Origin: Cymbomonas tetramitiformis
Taxonomy: Eukaryota; Chlorophyta; Pyramimonadophyceae; Pyramimonadales; Pyramimonadaceae
Reading direction: 5' to 3'
Assembly: GCA_001247695.2 (NCBI GenBank)
Contig: LGRX02035299.1
Coordinates: forward strand, 1-64,000
DNA length: 64,000 nt
Positions within the stretch are counted from its first letter, which is position 1. Each line of letters starts with the position of its first letter. Shown piece by piece: positions 1 through 12,083 of this stretch. Both the position numbers and the translations under genes were made by a program. The notes under the pieces were generated by a model that saw only the letters and a list, made by a program, of their open reading frames with translations, was not told the DNA's origin and did no database searches.

Positions 1-360
1 CGAGAACTACGCCCCCATCACTCGCGCACTCAGCCGCGTACCGCAGACCGACGTCGTCTGCCAGCACGCACGTCCGTATCTCAGCAACCACGTAGCTGTA
101 CATCGAGAGGTGCGTCGTCATCACTCACGCACTCAGCCGCGCGCCGCAGACCGACGTCGTCTGCAAGCTCGCACATCTGAACCGCAACGGTCACATGTCA
201 CCTACATCGAGAACTGCGACCTTATCCCTCACGCACTCAGCCGCGCGCCGCAGACCGACGTCGCCTGCCAGTGCGCACATCTATATCTCAGCATACCTGT
301 ACATCGAGAACTACGCCGTTATCCCTCATGCACTCAGCCGCGCACCGACGTCGTGGCTTG
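1..360. repeat. ~100-bp tandem repeat (minisatellite)
   Basis: A unit of about 97-104 bp is repeated about 3.6 times. The core GCACTCAGCCGCG recurs at about 26, 129, 233 and 330, and is followed by a CAGACCGACGTCG block and then a CATCGAGAACTACG block. The array runs off the left edge. Short open frames through it are products of the repeat and are not called as genes. Confidence 0.8.
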
Positions 361-3345
361 TCAATTTCTCAATCTGTTTCTGCTCCGACGTGGCGCATCG
401 TGATGCTCGTGCACCTTAGGGTCGCTCCTCGCCTTTATGCAGATCTTCGTCAACGATAGCGTCTCGCGCGAGCGCCACCGGAAACACCAAAATCCAACGG
501 ACGGCGCGGCGCAATTGATTTCTGTTCCGAATCGGAACTTCCGACGTGGGGCATCGCGATGCTCGTATACCTGAGTGTCGCTCCTCGCCTCCATGCCATT
601 CTTCGTACGCCACCGCCTGCCATGCAAAAGCGTCGCGGTCGAGGCGCAGTGGTACAGTGACGCGAACGGCAGTAGCAATGTATGATGTACCAAGTACCAT
701 GCAAGAGGTTTGGTCATCGCGATACAGGCGATATCATACGCATTGCTTTCGGCGATCGTCGGATGGAGGTTCAGTCATCGCCGTTCGTTGGGATTCGAGC
801 TTTGTTGCTACTTAATGACCATCTCCATTCGCTTTCCTCATACATCGCAAATAAACAACAAAAAGCGAACAGAGATGGCCACGGAAATGACTCGTATTGA
901 AATTCATAACACGTACAGCGAAGGGAGATGAAAATGAACAATAATAATAATAGGAATAATAATAATAATAATAAAATTAATCGTATAACGTAGGAGGAAC
1001 GTATATCGTAGGTAAAAATTACAGAGATTGAGAAATGATAATATAATCACGTAATAGTTGCGAGATGCATGCATGCAGACATGCATGATATGTGCAACAT
1101 ATGCATAATCATATATGATCGCACACGTGCCAGGCGCTATAAAATTATAATATGCGTTCACACAATTATTCTATACATGCGTATGTAGATCAGGAATGGT
1201 CTACTGAATTGAGTGCATTCATCTCTGCTTCACTAAGAACCATATCTGAAAAATCTAGCTGCTGATGGGTGGCATTTATGAAACGACCGATATTGTGAAT
1301 GCTTGCAGACACGCTTGCGGATGCACCTGCGCCTGCGGAGGTGCCTACACCTGAATGAAGCGTCGTTTTGTGCGGATCTCAGTTCAAAAGCCATTTGCTT
1401 CAGATCTTCAAGGGAATGATTTGGGTATGTATCTGGTATTATGCGCCTGCGCCTGCGGATGCGCCTGCACCTGAAGCGTCGTTGCGCTGTTCGATTTGCG
1501 ATGATCGATGATGCATAAACGCAGTGGCAATTCCGATGCAGACATTTATTCTGAGTATATGCATTGTGTGGACGCGCATGCATGCTACAATTATAAAAAC
1601 ACGCAAGTGACACAACGTGCTTCCTTTTAATAGACATTTATATTTGCAGACGGCGTGCTCACATGTCGCGATGAGATCTAGCGGGCTCCTTTCTACATCG
1701 TCTGCATGTCAAACACGCATGGTGCAATTATGAAATATATCTGCCTACAACTCGCTTCCTGTATCGCAACTGTCGAGCCTGCGTGTCGGTTGGGATGCAT
1801 CCAACGGGATATCTGCCAAGACGCCATGCGAATGGAGACGATACACATTTAAATTCAGTCATTGGCACTACCATGCGAGTATAAAATGTCAATCATGACA
1901 ATCAAGCACATATATTCAAGCAAATGCGCAAATGGCATCACGATATGCAAGTGTGGCATTTGCGATACAGGAAGCGAGTTGTGAGCGTGTGCTTGTGCGA
2001 ATGGGGTATATGAATAGCAGTGATTACTTGTGCTTCGATACAATTTAATCAATAATTAGAAATCCCTCAGATGGAATGCTTCGCCGACAAGTGGCATTAC
2101 CAATTTATACACCTGTGTGATAAGATCAGATTCTACGCTACGGACACGTTCATGAATGTACATCGGAATATCCGATTTATATATAAATTGAATAATCGTC
2201 ATTCGGGAGGCATAGTCAGCCACGTCGGCTGATTATGAAAAACAACGCAACGCCCGATAATGATGTAGAATATAGTCACCTACATGCATATACTTTTGCG
2301 CACCGTCGGTGCGTATTTTTTATTTTTTATTTTCGTATACCTGAAACCCAACGTATATGAAGCCAATATTACAAAGGTCAGAGAGGTAATTTCAGGGGGA
2401 GTATAGTAGATACTACGTATCTACTATACTCGCCAGGGGGAGTACGTACCAACTACACTCCCCCTGAAATCATACACTACCATCGACATTATCCGCCGCC
2501 ATTTAACAGACACTTGTACGGAGTGTTTTCAAATCTCAAGAGAGCATCGAGGCATGTTTCCGTTGCAGTGCAACACAAGCGACGAGTCACCTGTGATACG
2601 CCGATACTGGATCAATTTTCGTATGAGAACGCATAGTTAATAAATGAGCTTTGTGTGTGTGTGTGTGCATCGGCTACGATTATGCACGTAATGTGTGCTA
2701 ATGAACGTATCTAAGCAAATCTGCGATTGTGGAGTATATAGCACATTTGAGCAAAAGTGCATATCGGTCAATGCCAATGCAAGGTGCGCCAAAGCTCGAT
2801 GCTATCATCATGAAAGTTTATCATTCAATTCCTTTGTAGAGTAGAAGTTATATCCTACGTTCGATATGTCCGATAATTCTCCTTGCTTGATGTGCAGTTT
2901 TATCCCTTAAATAAGCTGAATCGATAAATGATTTGTACAACTTTGCGTATCGCAGGCCAGAATTTGCACGTGCGTGCGATATTTTGACGAGGAGTTGTGC
3001 ACCGGATATATGGCATAGTATGATTGCCTGGCACTTAGTGACTATACTTACTTATGCGCGTGTATTTTAAGGCATGCTTAATTCTTATCGCATGCCGCCG
3101 GGCACGCACTTTGTAGCACACACACTGTGCGAAACAATAAGCGATACGCACACGATATACTGCGCTTCGCACAGTTGTAGCATATGTCGATTTTCACCGC
3201 TCGTGTGTTTGACGGATATTTGCGATGCACTGCAGTATTTCATGCGTGCTATTGTGATGTACACGATTGTTCGTGGTATTGAAAGCTACACGCATGTCAT
3301 AATTTGACAAAATTTTGCAATTCCCAAAATTTCATATATTCCGGT
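361..3345. other. Gene-poor region with no recognisable gene
   Basis: The sequence is moderately AT-rich with only short open frames and no recognisable protein. Around 1320-1480 a GCGCCTGCGCCTGCGGATGC-type motif recurs on both sides of a unique stretch. AAT-rich simple sequence lies near 935-975, and a short (GT)n tract near 2650. A small nested palindrome at 2389-2470 is listed separately. Confidence 0.6.
2389..2470. repeat. Nested palindrome
   Basis: The outer arms ATTTCAGGGGGAGT (2389-2402) and ACTCCCCCTGAAAT (2457-2470) are exact inverted repeats. Inside them GTATAGTAGATA (2401-2412) pairs with TATCTACTATAC (2418-2429). The structure could fold as a branched hairpin or be a tiny foldback element. 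No function is assigned. Confidence 0.7.
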
Positions 3346-3700
3346 TACAGTAATCACTCACCTTTAAGAAAACCCGGCGATAAGAAACCAGCCAGCTTTG
3401 GGGGGAGGGGGGGGGTACCGAAGTTGTCGAGAAAAGCTGGCTGGTTTTTTTGAGCTATGGAATCCTCGAAAATAAGAAATATGGGTGCTGGCGCCGCAGG
3501 CGGAAAATTTTGAAAATGTTCGCCTTTTTAAGTGTTTATCATTGGACTTTTAAGAGAATTGCTGGCTGATTGAAAGAAAATACTTGCTAATTCTTACCGA
3601 TTCCATAGGACGCTGGCGCTGGCGGGGGGGTACGCAAGTTGGTGGAATTAGCTGGCTGACCCCAAATCTCCGGTTTTCTTAAAGGTGAGTGATTACTGTA
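3346..3700. mobile_element. MITE copy 1 (TA-flanked, CAGT-ended)
   Basis: The terminal inverted repeats are about 31 bp and near-perfect. The left end begins TACAGTAATCACTC and the right end is GAGTGATTACTGTA. The arms continue inward through a CCTTTAAGAAAACC block. Ends of the form TA-CAGT...ACTG-TA match the Tc1/mariner/pogo layout with TA target duplication. It is 355 bp with no coding capacity, so it is non-autonomous. G-runs and a GCTGGCTGG motif lie inside. A second, diverged copy lies at 5721-6111. The superfamily is inferred from the ends only. Confidence 0.8.
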
Positions 3701-4254
3701 TTGTGCAGGTGTAAAAGTTCCGCACGTTTATCGTGCATTTGCAGCATGGTGTACAGGTATGGCTGAATGCCCAAGCAATAATAGTTTCATCATCAGCGGC
3801 GTAGAAATGACACGATGTGCAACACTTCATGTGATGACCAGTCAACTTTATTTTAACACGGTATATTGTTTACAATAAAGATTGTATGATGGTATGCAAA
3901 TGATGATTGCAGCATGCAGCAGATCGAAATTTAGGGTGTTTGCATATATGAAATGGTTTGTGCTGGGGATTCTGAGTGCCGTCACCATAGATAAAGAAGA
4001 ATATAGGCAAGTATATCACGGGCAAGACAATCTGATCGGCCAACAAGCAACATGTAAACCGGTGCGACAGTATGTATATGTTGTCTCTTCAAAACTGTGA
4101 AGAGTGTGTAGTCTTCCCTTGTCTTTATTCTGCCCAAACTATGTAATAGCACAAAGAGTTCGTTGCACACGGATTATGTGTCTATGCAGGATTTGATATC
4201 GGTGTGATGCATTTGAACACTTGTAGCATATTTTGCACACGCATGCATTGCACA

Positions 4255-5668
4255 CACACACACACACCAATCATTAGCATAGTATTTCTTTTTGTTTATA
4301 TAATTGTGTGGCTGCTGTAAATTACTAATCAAGTATGCATGTACATAGCATGCACACACACTAAGCACACGCACACACATTACAATCATCTATACACTAG
4401 ATGATAGATGTCATAACCGAGGCTGCCTTAGTATCAATACAATCATAAGATACGTCGCTTTTGGTCAGTGCGTGCATACATCAACACGCGCACACGCAAG
4501 CCAATCATCAACACAATCCTAAAATCTTTGTTTATGGAATTTTGAGGCTGTTATAATATACTTATCAAGCATACATGCATGCACATGAACAAACCAAGCC
4601 ACCCGCACACACACACATGCATTGCAACCATGCATACACTAGATATATTTATCCACAGCTACAATAATGTTCATAATCAAGGCTGCATTATATCAATAAT
4701 AATTTGATTTCGGTCAGCGTGCAAACACTCACTCACTCACTCACTCGCTCGCTCTCTCGCTCGCTCACTCACTCACTCACTCACTCACTCACTCACTCAC
4801 TCACTCACACCAATCATCAGCATAATATTTCTTTTTGTTTATATAATTGTGTGTCGTATCGTACTAATCAAGTATGCAAGTACACACACACACACACATT
4901 ATAATCATGACGCTGATTGTGGACACATATGTGCCAGTGCCTTTATACTTATTCCACCTGTGCAACTTGGTCTCAGGATACTTAGAAATATTGTGTATGT
5001 GCACAATCATCTAGTAACAATGCGTGTGCATGTGCGTGCTTGCGTAACTAATAATACACGGTGTGCGTGCGTATACGGTTATTACACCAGTATTGCACTA
5101 GAATAACAGTGGTGCAAGCTACAAGGCAGGCGGCAAAAATCCATCGAGAATGTGAGTCAAGCATTGTGATGATAATCAATTACTCCATCATGCGTCGACA
5201 AATAACCGCTTGCCTTGTAGCTTACACCACTGGATTTAATTGCCAATGTCCAGATCAGTTGGTGTCGCCTCGGTGACGGTGCGTGTGCATGCGTGCGAGC
5301 ACGCGTGCGCACGTGTGTGTGTGTGCATGCGCGCGAGCACGTGTGTGTGTGTGCCACAGCTGGGATTCCCTCTTTAGCTTGCCTGGGCTTGAGCACCAGA
5401 ATGGCATATTTCCATGACAAACCTGCGGTTTAAAGCTGGATAAGCTCCCAGCTACCCCACATTTTTGAATATGATTCGTGTTTGTGGTGGGTTTATTGGG
5501 TTGTTGTGCTTGGTTTGGCATATGTTGAAGTGAATGACATCTTGCCACAGCCCCACCTGTCTCTGAAAGGTTCTCACTCCGATGGGATGGTGGTGGGCTG
5601 GCTTTTATCGGCATATCTCATATGCCGTTAATTGTGCGTGTGTGTGTGTGTGCGCGCACACACACGCG
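4255..5668. repeat. Cluster of microsatellites
   Basis: An (ACTC)n tract with interspersed GCTC variants occupies about 4726-4806. (CA)n tracts lie near 4255-4266, 4607-4617 and 4886-4900. (GT)n/(GC)n purine-pyrimidine alternations lie near 5310-5352 and 5636-5668. Such alternating tracts can form Z-DNA. Open frames across them give Ser/Leu/Thr/His-rich low-complexity translations and are not genes. Confidence 0.8.
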
Positions 5669-5720
5669 CTTGCGTGCTTGCTGTGGGTTTCCAATTTCTT
5701 TTATGATTATCACGTGCGTA

Positions 5721-6111
5721 TACAGTAATCACTCAGTAATAAGAAAACCCGCCAATAAGAAAGTAGCCAGCTTTGTTGGGGGGGAGGGGGGTACCCGATT
5801 TGGTGAATATTGCTGGCTGGCTTTTTTGAGCTATGAAATATGGGGTGATAAGAAATATGGGCGCTGGCGCCATATTTCTTATTGGTGCGCCGCAGGCGGA
5901 ATTTTTTTCAAAATGTCGCATTTTCACGGGTTTATCACTGAAAATTTAAGAAAATCGTTGGCTGATTGAAAAAAACATGACCCACTATTCTTACGATTTT
6001 CATAGGACGCTGGCGCTGGCGGGGGGGGGAGGGGGGATGGGCATCCAAGTTGGCGAATATTGCTGGCTGGTCCCAAATCTCCAGTTTTCTTATTACCGAG
6101 TGATTACTGTA
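5721..6111. mobile_element. MITE copy 2 (same family as 3346-3700)
   Basis: The ends TACAGTAATCACTC and GAGTGATTACTGTA are shared exactly with the first copy, followed by a related AATAAGAAAAC inner-arm block. The internal order is also shared: G-run, GGTACC-like site, GCTGGCTGG, a GGCGCTGGCG motif and a second GCTGGCTGG. It is 391 bp with no transposase. The two copies differ by indels and substitutions, so they inserted independently or long ago. Confidence 0.8.
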
Positions 6112-8200
6112 TCCGTAATGTGTACGTCATATACAAGTCTATGCTTGCCAGCCAAGTGGATACATGTATGTGAGGAACGCCAGATCATGCATTATCCACA
6201 AATCTTTGCCTCAACCGGCAGATGCCCAAGAGCACACACACACACACAACCAACGTGTATGCATAGCATACATATGCAACTCTATATCCTTACCACGATA
6301 AACAATATACTATGATGTGTATACGTATTATATATATTACTAGGATAATGTGTTTATAGATAGAGATGTATCATATGATGAGTGCCAAAATAAATATCAC
6401 ATGTGTGACTATAATGAGATATTGAGTTGAAACGTATAAGCGTTTGACAGTATGGCTGATGTGATATAGAAATTACTAAGCGTGTATGTGTGAAGAATGA
6501 TTGAGATCACATGTGTGGGTGATGAGTGACTGGTGACTAACTATAATTGTTGGACGAGTAATTGATTAAGACTAAAGGTCACTCGAGTGTCTGATGAGTA
6601 GATGAGCGAGAGTGATTGATGAGATACTTAGTGACTGATCAATATACTGGAGGGACTTAACATTGCACGTGCCATTGCACAAGTGATGGATGAGGGATTG
6701 AGTGACCAGTAACCGAATCAATGACTAGTGAGTGATCGAGTGACTGATGAGATATTAAGTGTTGACATAAGATATTCAACACATGTATAACTTAGAACCG
6801 CATGACTGATGAGTAAGTAACTTTGGTTTACTTGTAATTGTATGTGTGGCCATGAACTTCAGATATCACGACTTGAATGAATGATGATACCTTGATGCAA
6901 TATGCGCCGACAGAGTGACTTATATAAGATTGCGTGAAGGGCATAATATCCGCGCAAGCTTTTATGAGTGACCGATGAGATGATTGAGCAAGTTGATATT
7001 GCATCACAATAATGACTCAATATTGCACAAGCCACTCGAGATTGTACGCATGCAATATTGAGTGTCTAATGATACGCATACAGAGTGATGTAAGATGACA
7101 TGAATAATCCAAAATTACATTACTAACTAAAGACTGTGTGTTACTTAAGATGGCATGCGTAACTGATGATATCATTATGAGTGATTGATGAGATACCGAC
7201 AAAGCGACTTAAGATTCCACAAGTTTATGATGGTACAGTGATTGTCGTGATGCTCACTGACCGATGCTGTTGATATACTTATAATCACACGAAGGAGCCA
7301 AGATTACATTAGCGACTGAAGCTAGCATGAATGCCTTCAGGTTGCATGAGTAAATTCTTAAGAATGCAGTGACTTAAGAGCATCACAAAAATTACTTAAG
7401 ATTGCACACGTAATTATTGGTGAGGTAATGACAGAGTGATTAAGATTGCAAGATTGACTTAATAGATTAATTGAGTGGGCATGTGAGTGAATGGATGAGT
7501 CATTCAGTCAATCAAGAACGGGACTATTGTTTGGGTGACTGGATGGTTGGTGATTGACCAACTCCCTGACTATATACTGCTGACTGATTATTGAGCAAAT
7601 GATTGACTGATTGATAGTCTAAGCAACATATTCACCACGAGCTAATTGTCCACACACCCTCTCTTACGCGATACCGCTGGCCGACGTACATACACTTACA
7701 CGCACCCTTCGTATTTATTAAGTTGTATGTATGCACAAACGTACACTCTCGCTCAGTCATTCACTGAATCACCTAACTGTGAACACCCCACCTATATATT
7801 CGTACATGCTGCAACTTTATCGCTTTTGCTGGTGATGACGAGACTACTTGTTGCTACATGAGAGTACAATGTGCATCCGGTGCATGTCACACATATATTG
7901 GGTATTTACGTGTTGACAAGTTCCTGTGGTTTCAGGAAGTATTTGAAGGACACCATGATGCATGGAGGGCTATAGAAGTATAATTGCAAACCTCCAATTC
8001 CGGACAGATCAATTTAAATGGTATCCATATGCGAGTATTGTTAAAGTGACTTTGTGTAATGTAGAAAAACCTTATTTTTTAGTCGACTAAATGAATATAG
8101 GACTACATTACTCACATGGCCTTGCATGTTAATATGGTATATATCATCGTTATTGTGAATAGTGTTGTAATGCCTTAAATCAAAGCCTGCCCCGTGCATG
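6112..8200. other. Gene-poor stretch with degenerate GATGAGTGA-like repeats
   Basis: No gene is recognised. From about 6500 to 7600 the strand is full of loosely repeated words such as GAGTGA, GATGAG, ACTGATGAG and TTAAGATTGCA. This suggests an old, decayed tandem array. The remaining sequence is AT-rich without long open frames. Confidence 0.5.
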
Positions 8201-8830
8201 TGTATGTGTATCGTAGATTGACGTGGATGTCGGGTCGATGTTGAGTCGATGTGAACGTTGAAACTACGTTGAAAGTGCGTTGGTGTATAACGGTGTAGAC
8301 AACACCTAGGCGTCGAGTCAACGTTGCCCAATGCGTGTATCAACGGCACGTTGGTCAACGTCGGTGATGGTAAAGATCGTATATCAACGTGGAGGTCGGG
8401 CCAATGCTGAGTCAATGTGACCGTCGAATATATATCGGAGACACGTCGGTGTAGAGCAATATAGGCAGCACGTAGGCGTCGGCACAACGTATTCCAACGC
8501 TTACATCAACGGCACGTTGGTCAACGTCGGCGATGGTAAAGATAGTAGATCAACGTTGGTGCTGAACGACATCGATCCAACATGGTAGTAGATCAATATG
8601 CAATCAACATACTCGTTGATTTAGCGTTGATCTACAGCCTCGTGTACCAACGTTGTCGATGGTAAAGACCGTAGACCAACGTTGATGCTGACCGACATCG
8701 ATCCAACATGGTAGTAGATCAATATTCAATCAACATACTCGTTGATTTAGCGTTGATCTACAGCCTCGTGTACCAACGTTGTCGATGGTGAAGATCGTAG
8801 ATCAACGTAGGCGTTGTACAACTACTTTTT
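8200..8830. repeat. Satellite-like tandem repeats rich in CAACGT
   Basis: Two copies of a ~126-bp unit sit at about 8545-8796; the word ACTCGTTGATTTAGCG recurs at 8611 and 8737. An upstream pair of ~166-bp units carries CAACGGCACGTTGGTCAACG at 8341 and 8507. The array abuts the left end of the retroelement at 8864. No coding function is seen. Confidence 0.75.
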
Positions 8831-9879
8831 ACGTTGGTCCAACAACCTCCAAATTTCTGGATGTAGCTACCTGGGCTGGTTGCAGAGGTTCTTGTGCTTG
8901 GCTTGCGGGGGGGTCGAGGCCAGAGAAAAGACCTTGCTCCGCATTCGGGTCCGTGTGCGGGCCGAACCCCGGCGGGTACGTCGGGGTCTGCGCGGCTCCC
9001 GGCCGGACGTGCAACGGGGACGGGGGCCGCCGGGGGCCCGTGCCCTCGGTAACAGGGACAACTGGAGGCGTTTGGTGTCCCGATTCCCGGGACACCAAGT
9101 CAGTCGGGACGTCCCCCATTGGCGGGGGGACCGGCCCCCCCGCGTTCAGATCAGTACGCGGGGTCAAAGTCACAGGTGTAGCCATATCCCCCGTCGGGGG
9201 CGTACGTGACCTCTCCAGCACCTCGCGGAAGCTCTCCAAATTCCGAACCATAGTTGCTCTGGACTGGTTGTTCGACACCTCCAGACCGGGGACCTTGGCA
9301 CAGATCTTCCGAAGGTGCTCGGACTTAAAGATCGAGGGGTTCAAAAGTAATTCCTTGCTAGGCAGCACGAAGAAGTTAAGTCCAGTAAAGGCGTTCACCG
9401 CCAAGTCGGGAATAGTCAGCCTCTCCTCCGTCGCGTGGTGGACTTCATCGCGGGACGCCTGCGGACGGAGAGGGAGGCTAGCCCCCCCCCGCAACATCCT
9501 CCGCCAAGGACGTTCTCTGCAGCACATTTCTTGCCGGAGGAGGAGAGTCAGCGCGTCCAGGGGCAGCTTGGTCGCCAAACGACAATTCCTGCAACAAGGA
9601 CGGTCCGGACGGCGACTCCGGCGTTTCAGCACTCTCTCGGGACCACCTTTCCCCCGCGTCGACCACCTCGTCACCGTCTTCAGATTCATTAAGACCCAAC
9701 GAGCGAAAGATTGCGGGCTCCTCCCGCGGAGGGGAGACCCGCGGAGCCGAGGTCGCTGCATTCAACGCGGACGACACGTTGGGCACGGAATTCTCATCAA
9801 GCTGACGGGGCCGTGCGCTGCGGGAGGCGCGGGTCGCCCTCCGCAAATTAGAACTAGTAGCGATTGCTGCGAAACTCAT
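8829..9879 (-). pseudogene. Frameshifted left copy of the repeat-borne ORF
   Basis: This is the counterpart of the intact ORF at 17782-18837, aligned from the same ATG (9879 versus 18837). The C tract at about 9482-9490 has nine C residues here and eight in the right copy. That +1 change ends the upstream frame just after the tract (about 9478). The rest of the protein continues in another frame to 8829. It lies in the 3' repeat, where translation may be unnecessary, so decay is not surprising. Confidence 0.8.
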
Positions 9880-10134
9880 GATTGTAAGAAGAAAACTTGC
9901 GTTAGCAAACGGAGAAGAAAGACGCAGCAATCGTCAGCAGGTAGGAAAAGTGAAGTATTTTCACCAATTTCCGACTTAAGAGCGACACTCTGCGACACTT
10001 GGACTTCGAAGCTGGAGGTGAACCGCCACTTCGCGATTCTTCATTTCCGCGATCCGGGGAGTGAGATCAGACGATCCGTCTCCTGAATGACGGTCATCAC
10101 TGATGACGGAAGGAAAGTCGGCGATCAACAGTGA
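8864..10134 (-). repeat. Left long direct repeat of the retroelement
   Basis: It matches 17820-19092 almost base for base at an offset of about 8956-8958, with a few substitutions and small indels. It contains a degraded copy of the same ORF. Homology starts at TAGCTACCTGGGCTGG and ends at GATCAACAGTGA. Confidence 0.9.
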
Positions 10135-10698
10135 TACTGTTGATCCTGCGGATTCCCCGTAAATCGGATGACCGCCCAGTCACCTTGTCCGATCCGCTCC
10201 CGTTGGGTAGGAATGGCGAGAAAAAGAGCGGAAAGTAAGGCGAAGCAGCAAGGCAGCACTCCAGCGTCAGATCGGAGCCTGAGTTGGAGAACCCATTTTT
10301 AAGGGTGGGCGGGCAGGGAAGAAAAATTGCGTTAGGAAACGAAGAAGAAAGACGCAGCAATCGTCAGCAGGTAGGAAAAGTGAAGTATTTTCACCAATTT
10401 CCGACTTAAGAGCGACACTCTGCGACACTTGGACTACGAAGCTGGAGGTGAACCGCCACTTCGCGATTCTTCATTTCCGCGATCCGAGGAGTGAGATCGG
10501 ACGATCCGTCTCCTGAATGACGGTCATCACTGATGACGGAAGGAAAGTCGGCGATCAACAGTGATACTGTTGATCCTGCGGATTCCCCGTAAATCGGATG
10601 ACCGCCCAGTCACCTTGTCCGATCCGCTCCCGTTGGGTAGGAATGGCGAGAAAAAGAGCGGAAAGTAAGGCGAAGCAACAAGGCACCACTCCAGCGTC
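9891..10698 (-). repeat. Tandem ~378-bp direct repeat pair (9891-10268 and 10321-10698)
   Basis: The two copies are offset by exactly 430 bp and separated by a ~52-bp GC-rich spacer. Each copy joins the outermost 5' part of the long direct repeat (about 240 bp) to a ~135-bp segment, absent from the right long repeat, that ends ACTCCAGCGTC. The arrangement resembles the internal B1/A2 junction copies of split-direct-repeat elements. Minus-strand open frames of 76-87 codons across it are repeat artefacts. Confidence 0.8.
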
Positions 10699-10790
10699 GC
10701 CTCTCCGCCAACACTCACAACCCCCGCCTCTTGACGCCTTTTCACCCCAACTCTCAAACTCGAGCCAACAGAAATTAATAATCAAATTAC

Positions 10791-11930
10791 TCATACAAAT
10801 ACCCGCACGAATGATTGTGCCGCATTCAGCTCCATGTATTCTTTCGTCGAGACTTTCTCTACCTGCCTTGAGGATGACATTCCCAAGACTTGCCACACTT
10901 TCATATAATGTCTAGCAATCCTCTCTGTTTTCCAATACGCCTGTCCCATAACCTGCTGCAGGTCGGCTCCTTCAAGGAAAAGTTCAATTGCTCCCGCTGT
11001 CCGAATGCTGAAGAATGTTTCCCCATTGAACAGCCCCGCTTTTTGCAACCAGTATTTGAGGTCTGAATTCATCTGCTTCCTGGAAATCGGACTATTTTCC
11101 ACTTTGCCAGACCTGACTGGTCTGAACAAGAATCCTTGTGCAAGGTTCAGACCCAAATTTTTCATCACTTGGAGGTAGTCCTCCAACGCTGAGATGGGGC
11201 ATTTAGATTTATCAGGGAGTCTTTTGATTCCGAAAACGTGTTCATCGCCCGAACGGAGTGTCTTCCCCCACTGGTAGTTGAAGAGAAAACCGGAGTTATC
11301 GGGAAATCTTATGATCCCTTCCACCCTTGTGGCGCCCAGCTCCGCCGGTCTCTTCAGAGCGTATAAGTCCATCAGGATCATTGCCTTACATCTAAGAGTG
11401 ATGAACAAAAGTATCCAATCTTGTGTCGAGGCAAAACCAGCTGCCTCTGCGTTCATGTGAATCACTAGCTTGTCGATCGTACAACTGAAAAGTGGTGTTG
11501 CCTGATTTGGGGTGATTCTTGCTTGCAACTGTTCATTCCTGGTCATCGTTTCATAGACCTTAACCACCCTACCTGTGCACGGGTTGTCCGACCCGCCCCT
11601 TCCGAAATCCTGGAAGGCACTAGAGAGTCTGCCGATAAGGGAATTCACCGAACTTGCGGCTTGCCTGACTGGGCAACTACATCTTCCCAGTTGAGGGCAC
11701 GTGGCCGAATGAACGTTAGTCTTACCGAACTGTTCCAAGTAAATAAGATACCATAAGATGTGTTGCGCTGTACACGAATCCAATGATTCTGGTGGGGTCA
11801 TGCAAGCCAGGAATTCCCCGAGGGCCCGCAAATTTCGGAGTTTGGCCGATTGGTACACATCCCTGGCCCTTGCTTCCTGAAGCTCCTTCGTTCTTAGATG
11901 TATGGCGGCCCAGTCAGGGGATTTTCTCAA
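10791..11930 (-). CDS. Tyrosine recombinase (YR) of the retroelement
   Basis: The ~379-codon frame opens with TTG; the first ATG is about 43 codons in (near 11801). An upstream splice or shift may therefore supply the true start. The N-terminal half is a helical core-binding-like region with a small Cys cluster (CPQLGRCSCP). The catalytic half has the first Arg in KRPAELGATR, the second in FSIRTAGAIE, and a nucleophile Tyr candidate in ARHYMK after an AYWKTERI segment. The usual HxxR histidine appears to be Phe here. In DIRS/PAT/Ngaro elements this enzyme integrates a circular cDNA. It is the most downstream ORF of the element, as expected. Activity is uncertain because of the His change. Confidence 0.8.
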   Translation of the reverse strand: MRKSPDWAAIHLRTKELQEARARDVYQSAKLRNLRALGEFLACMTPPESLDSCTAQHILWYLIYLEQFGKTNVHSATCPQLGRCSCPVRQAASSVNSLIGRLSSAFQDFGRGGSDNPCTGRVVKVYETMTRNEQLQARITPNQATPLFSCTIDKLVIHMNAEAAGFASTQDWILLFITLRCKAMILMDLYALKRPAELGATRVEGIIRFPDNSGFLFNYQWGKTLRSGDEHVFGIKRLPDKSKCPISALEDYLQVMKNLGLNLAQGFLFRPVRSGKVENSPISRKQMNSDLKYWLQKAGLFNGETFFSIRTAGAIELFLEGADLQQVMGQAYWKTERIARHYMKVWQVLGMSSSRQVEKVSTKEYMELNAAQSFVRVFV

Positions 11931-12083
11931 CAGGCTCTTGCCACCACCCTGTTAACCTCAAAATTTTCCCCTTCCCCAAAAGTTACAGGCGTTCAACAAT
12001 TTATTTTCCAGGGTAAACGGATTACTATGGGAGGCTTATTAATATATCACATGAATTTTGTGTTTTTGGAATACGAAGTGTTT

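Noticed and set aside
4704..4904. Ser/Leu/Thr/His-rich open frames over the (ACTC)n and (CA)n tracts
   Set aside because: Simple-sequence translation only.
8779..10086. A 435-codon plus-strand open frame across the left long repeat
   Set aside because: It is the shadow of the minus-strand repeat ORF. Its translation is Gly/Arg/Ser-rich with no domain, and the same frame in the right repeat is broken differently.
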